NCBI GenBank assembly: GCA_018333775.1 | Contig: JAGXSO010000038.1 | Coordinates: 1 to 14,011, forward strand | Direction: 5' to 3' | Source of the DNA: Truepera sp. | Lineage (GTDB): Bacteria > Deinococcota > Deinococci > Deinococcales > Trueperaceae | Length of the DNA stretch: 14,011 bases | Shown: one piece after another, positions 10,035 through 14,011 of the stretch | Layout of the letters: every line of letters starts with the position of its first letter | Position numbering within the stretch: the first letter of the stretch is position 1 | Made by a program: the position numbers and the translations under genes | The notes under the pieces: model-generated | The model's database searches: none | What the model was told of the DNA's origin: nothing | Seen by the model: the letters and a program-made list of their open reading frames with translations, nothing else

Positions 10035-10069
10035 GCGCACATATCACACATCTTCATGATCATATGCGC
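10035..10069. terminator. Imperfect hairpin in the convergent spacer
   Basis: GCGCACATAT (10035-10044) can pair with ATATGCGC (10062-10069) with a 2-nt bulge and a 17-nt loop. It lies between the convergent 38-residue ORF (stop 10029) and the winged-helix gene (stop 10102). CTTT follows but no long T-run. Confidence 0.25.
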
Positions 10070-10101
10070 CTTTCAAAAGCGGCCTCCCGGTTTGGATAAA
10101 G

Positions 10102-10362
10102 CTAGGCGCGCAGCCGCTCAGCTTGGCGCAAACCCTCGTTAGAGATCGAGAAAAACAGATCAGGCGACAGCTCCTCCAGCAGCCCCTGCTGGGCTAGCTG
10201 GCGTATAACGGTGCGCGTGGTGTGGTCGGAAAAGCCCAGATTACGACCGATCTCAAAGGCATTAAATCCGCGCCAGCGTCCGGCGCGGCTGAGCTGGTAG
10301 ACGGTGCTGAGAAACGCTTGGCTTGGCCCTGTCATACCGATCACCAACCATTCCTTACTCAT
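10102..10362 (-). CDS. Small winged-helix DNA-binding protein
   Basis: An 86-residue protein consistent with one winged helix-turn-helix domain. An N-terminal helix (PSQAFLSTVYQLSRAG) is followed by an HTH segment FEIGRNLGFSDHTTRTVIRQLAQQG (37-61, with the recognition helix around SDHTTRTVIRQLA) and a wing LLEELSPDLFFSISNEGLRQAE, as in MarR/ArsR-like regulators. No effector-binding or dimerisation domain is visible, so the target is unknown. It is divergent from the M3 peptidase gene. The start is ambiguous: a consensus TATAAT overlaps the ATG at 10362. If that box is the promoter, the GTG at 10344, 7 nt after AAGGA, would be the start and give 80 residues. Confidence 0.7.
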   Translation of the reverse strand: MSKEWLVIGMTGPSQAFLSTVYQLSRAGRWRGFNAFEIGRNLGFSDHTTRTVIRQLAQQGLLEELSPDLFFSISNEGLRQAERLRA

Positions 10363-10366
10363 TATA
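10361..10366 (-). promoter_or_regulatory. Consensus TATAAT overlapping the winged-helix start
   Basis: On the - strand TATAATG combines a perfect -10 hexamer with the annotated ATG. No good -35 is seen 16-18 nt upstream. If used, transcription would start near 10354 and translation inside the annotated frame at GTG 10344 or TTG 10347. Confidence 0.35.
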
Positions 10367-10373
10367 GACCATT

Positions 10374-10409
10374 AACTTGTGTGGTTGATGAAACCTCATG
10401 CACCAAGTT
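10374..10409. promoter_or_regulatory. Nested inverted repeat in the divergent region, possible operator
   Basis: AACTTG (10374-10379) and CAAGTT (10404-10409) enclose GGTT (10383-10386) and AACC (10392-10395). It lies 8 nt upstream of the winged-helix -10 box and between divergent genes, where an autoregulator would bind. The rest of 10363-10515 shows no clear promoter for the peptidase beyond TAAACT at 10490-10495. Confidence 0.3.
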
Positions 10410-10515
10410 GCAACGGCTGTGCCCTAAGGCTGCCGAGCAAAAGACCTGTGACGGCTCGAGCAACCCGCGCTCTGAAAAGTTGTGGCAGGTAAACTGGGCT
10501 GATGAAAGGATTACG

Positions 10516-12564
<2,049 letters not shown>

Positions 12565-12574
12565 GGAGGTAGTG

Positions 12575-13885
12575 ATGGTTCAGACGACCAGCCACACCGC
12601 GGCGCTGCTGAAGCGCCAGCAGCAGGTCTTACTGCCTGCGCAAAACAAGATGCTTTATTACGGCGACCAGCCGCTAGCCGTAGCTAAAGCTAAAGACCAG
12701 TATCTGTGGGATGTTGAGGGGAACCGTTACCTCGACTTCTTCGGCGGCATCCTTACTGTCAGCATCGGCCACTGCAACGATGAGGTGGTCGAGGCTACCA
12801 TCAGGCAGTTGCAGACGGTAGGCCACACCAGCGCTCTCTACTTGAACGAAATCACCATCAAGGTGGCCGAAAAGATTGCCGAGATCACGCCAGGACGCCT
12901 GCAGTACTCGTTCTTTACCAACTCCGGCACCGAGGCCGATGAGCTGGCGGTGCTGGCCGCCCGCATGTATACCGGCAATACCGACATCATTGCGCTGCGG
13001 CACGCCTACAGCGGGCGCAGCCTGAGCATGATGAGCATGACCGCACACGCCCCCTGGCGCCTCGGCAACGTCTTTGACGGGGCTATTAAGCATGTGCGCA
13101 GCCCTTATTACTACCGCGCTCCGGTGGCTATGAGTGAGGCGGACTTTTTGGAACTGTGCGTGCGCGACCTTGAAGAGCTGATCGCCACCTGCACCAACGG
13201 GCGGATCGCTGCCTTCATGGCCGAGCCGATCCAAGGGGTAGGCGGCTTCGTGGTCGCGCCCCAGGACTACTTCAAACGCATTCTGCCGCTCGTGAAACAA
13301 GCGGGTGGACTGTTGATCATCGACGAGGTGCAGACCGGCTGGGGGCGCACCGGCCGGTACTGGTGCGGCATCGAGCACTGGGGGGTCGAGCCCGATATCA
13401 TCACCTTCGCCAAAGGGATCGCCAACGGCATGCCGGTCGGCTGCACGGTGATGACGCCGGAGGTGGCCGAAGCGGTCAAGGGCTTAACGCTGTCAACCTT
13501 TGGCGGCAACCCGGTGGCCATGGCCAGCGCTTACGCCACTATCAGCTATATCGAGAAGCACCGCCTGTGGGAGAATGCCGAGGTGCAAGGGGCCCGGCTG
13601 CGCGAGCGGCTGTTAGCGATGCAGGCCAGCCATCAGTTTATCGGCGACGTGCGCGGCCTGGGCTTAATGCAGGGGCTCGAGCTGGTGGTGCCGGGCGGCA
13701 AGACGCCCGATGCAACGCGCGCCATGGCGCTCTTGGCCGCGGCCCGCCGGCGCGGGCTCTTGATCGGTAGGGGCGGGCTCTACGGCAACGTTATCCGCAT
13801 CGCCCCCCACCTGAATGTCAGCAGTGCCGATATCGAGGCCGGGTGCGAGCTGCTCATGCTTGCCCTGGCGGATGTCGCTGGCTGA
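12575..13885 (+). CDS. Class III aminotransferase, AGXT2-like
   Basis: A 436-residue PLP enzyme of aminotransferase class III. Signatures include GNRYLDFFGGI, the phosphate-binding TNSGTEA, D250 in LIIDEVQTGWGRTG and the Schiff-base lysine K280 in TFAKGIANGMPVG. The closest remembered type is alanine--glyoxylate aminotransferase 2, which makes glycine and pyruvate; many bacterial members are annotated only as aspartate aminotransferase family, so the substrate is inferred. GGGAGG (12564-12569) overlaps the stop of the M3 peptidase and sits 5 nt before the ATG at 12575; a GTG one codon earlier is less well spaced. The tight junction suggests peptide breakdown and amino-group transfer are co-expressed. 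Confidence 0.88.
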   Translation: MVQTTSHTAALLKRQQQVLLPAQNKMLYYGDQPLAVAKAKDQYLWDVEGNRYLDFFGGILTVSIGHCNDEVVEATIRQLQTVGHTSALYLNEITIKVAEKIAEITPGRLQYSFFTNSGTEADELAVLAARMYTGNTDIIALRHAYSGRSLSMMSMTAHAPWRLGNVFDGAIKHVRSPYYYRAPVAMSEADFLELCVRDLEELIATCTNGRIAAFMAEPIQGVGGFVVAPQDYFKRILPLVKQAGGLLIIDEVQTGWGRTGRYWCGIEHWGVEPDIITFAKGIANGMPVGCTVMTPEVAEAVKGLTLSTFGGNPVAMASAYATISYIEKHRLWENAEVQGARLRERLLAMQASHQFIGDVRGLGLMQGLELVVPGGKTPDATRAMALLAAARRRGLLIGRGGLYGNVIRIAPHLNVSSADIEAGCELLMLALADVAG

Positions 13886-14011
13886 GCATGGCTCGAGCCT
13901 CACCGGTCGTGGCGGCGATTACTAGAACTCATCTCAAAAATGGCTCTAGTTGTTCTTGTGGATCGAAGCTTACTCGCTCCGCTCGCCAAACCCTTTTTGG
14001 GGCTCGGTCCC
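13886..14011. other. Window end without a supported gene
   Basis: This holds one copy of the palindrome GGCTCGAGCC (13890-13899) and an imperfect repeat ACTAGAAC/GCTCTAGT (13921-13928 and 13943-13950) that could form a weak hairpin after the aminotransferase. Frames from ATG 13888 and ATG 13939 remain open to the end, but neither has a ribosome-binding site or recognisable product. Confidence 0.4.

Noticed and set aside
10222..10515. Extended start of the M3 peptidase frame
   Set aside because: The extension runs antisense through the winged-helix gene and adds sequence unlike M3 peptidases. ATG 10516 has a good ribosome-binding site.
12674..13378. A - strand open frame of 234 codons
   Set aside because: It is antisense to the conserved class III aminotransferase, a common GC-rich mirror effect.
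13888..14011. A gene starting at ATG 13888 after the class III aminotransferase
   Set aside because: The translation is rich in Ser, Arg and Thr with no known pattern and no ribosome-binding site, and an alternative frame from 13939 is just as open. Too short to judge.

Overview
The window comes from a bacterium of the Deinococcota (Deinococcus-Thermus phylum), probably outside the well-studied genera. The main evidence is the RNA polymerase beta-prime subunit. It reads almost in step with the Thermus protein, has the same 1524-residue length and carries the large Thermus-type N-terminal insertion. Base composition is about 60% GC by eye. Several genes have a -10 box only 6-7 nt before the start codon, the leaderless arrangement common in Deinococcus.

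Layout, left to right. (1) 1-4711: the 3' end of rpoB and complete rpoC, on the + strand and probably translationally coupled. (2) 4712-5290: a small RuvX/YqgF-like nuclease-fold gene with a long G/T-A/C-skewed inverted repeat on each side; the second repeat lies between convergent genes. (3) 5291-5807: rpmE (ribosomal protein L31) on the - strand. On the + strand follows a leader with a promoter, a 10-codon leaderless ORF, a perfect 23-bp palindrome and an intrinsic terminator, all ahead of the next gene. This resembles a transcription attenuator and is the most system-like regulatory signal here. (4) 5808-7083: a class V (Ala/Ser-glyoxylate type) aminotransferase, then tRNA-Arg(CCU) with its own near-consensus promoter.

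(5) 7084-8274: an apparent island remnant beside the tRNA gene. On the - strand it holds the decayed core-binding domain of a phage-type tyrosine integrase, a PIN-domain (VapC-like) toxin, an unrecognised small antitoxin partner with a clear leaderless promoter, and an unidentified coding relic. (6) 8275-9366: hemH, a mitochondrial-type ferrochelatase with all four [2Fe-2S] ligand cysteines. (7) 9368-10362: small accessory genes. These are a toxin-like gene broken by one in-frame TGA, an overlapping DUF2283 gene, a 38-residue ribbon-helix-helix-like ORF and, on the - strand, a small winged-helix protein. (8) 10516-13885: an M3-family zinc oligopeptidase and a class III (AGXT2-like) aminotransferase, closely spaced. 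The last 126 bases have no gene I can support.

The conserved genes cover transcription, ribosome, heme synthesis, peptide breakdown and glyoxylate/amino-acid transamination. The accessory parts lie beside tRNA-Arg and after hemH. Across the whole window the octamer palindrome GCTCGAGC recurs ten times, far above the number expected by composition. It behaves like a highly iterated palindrome of the cyanobacterial HIP1 kind.
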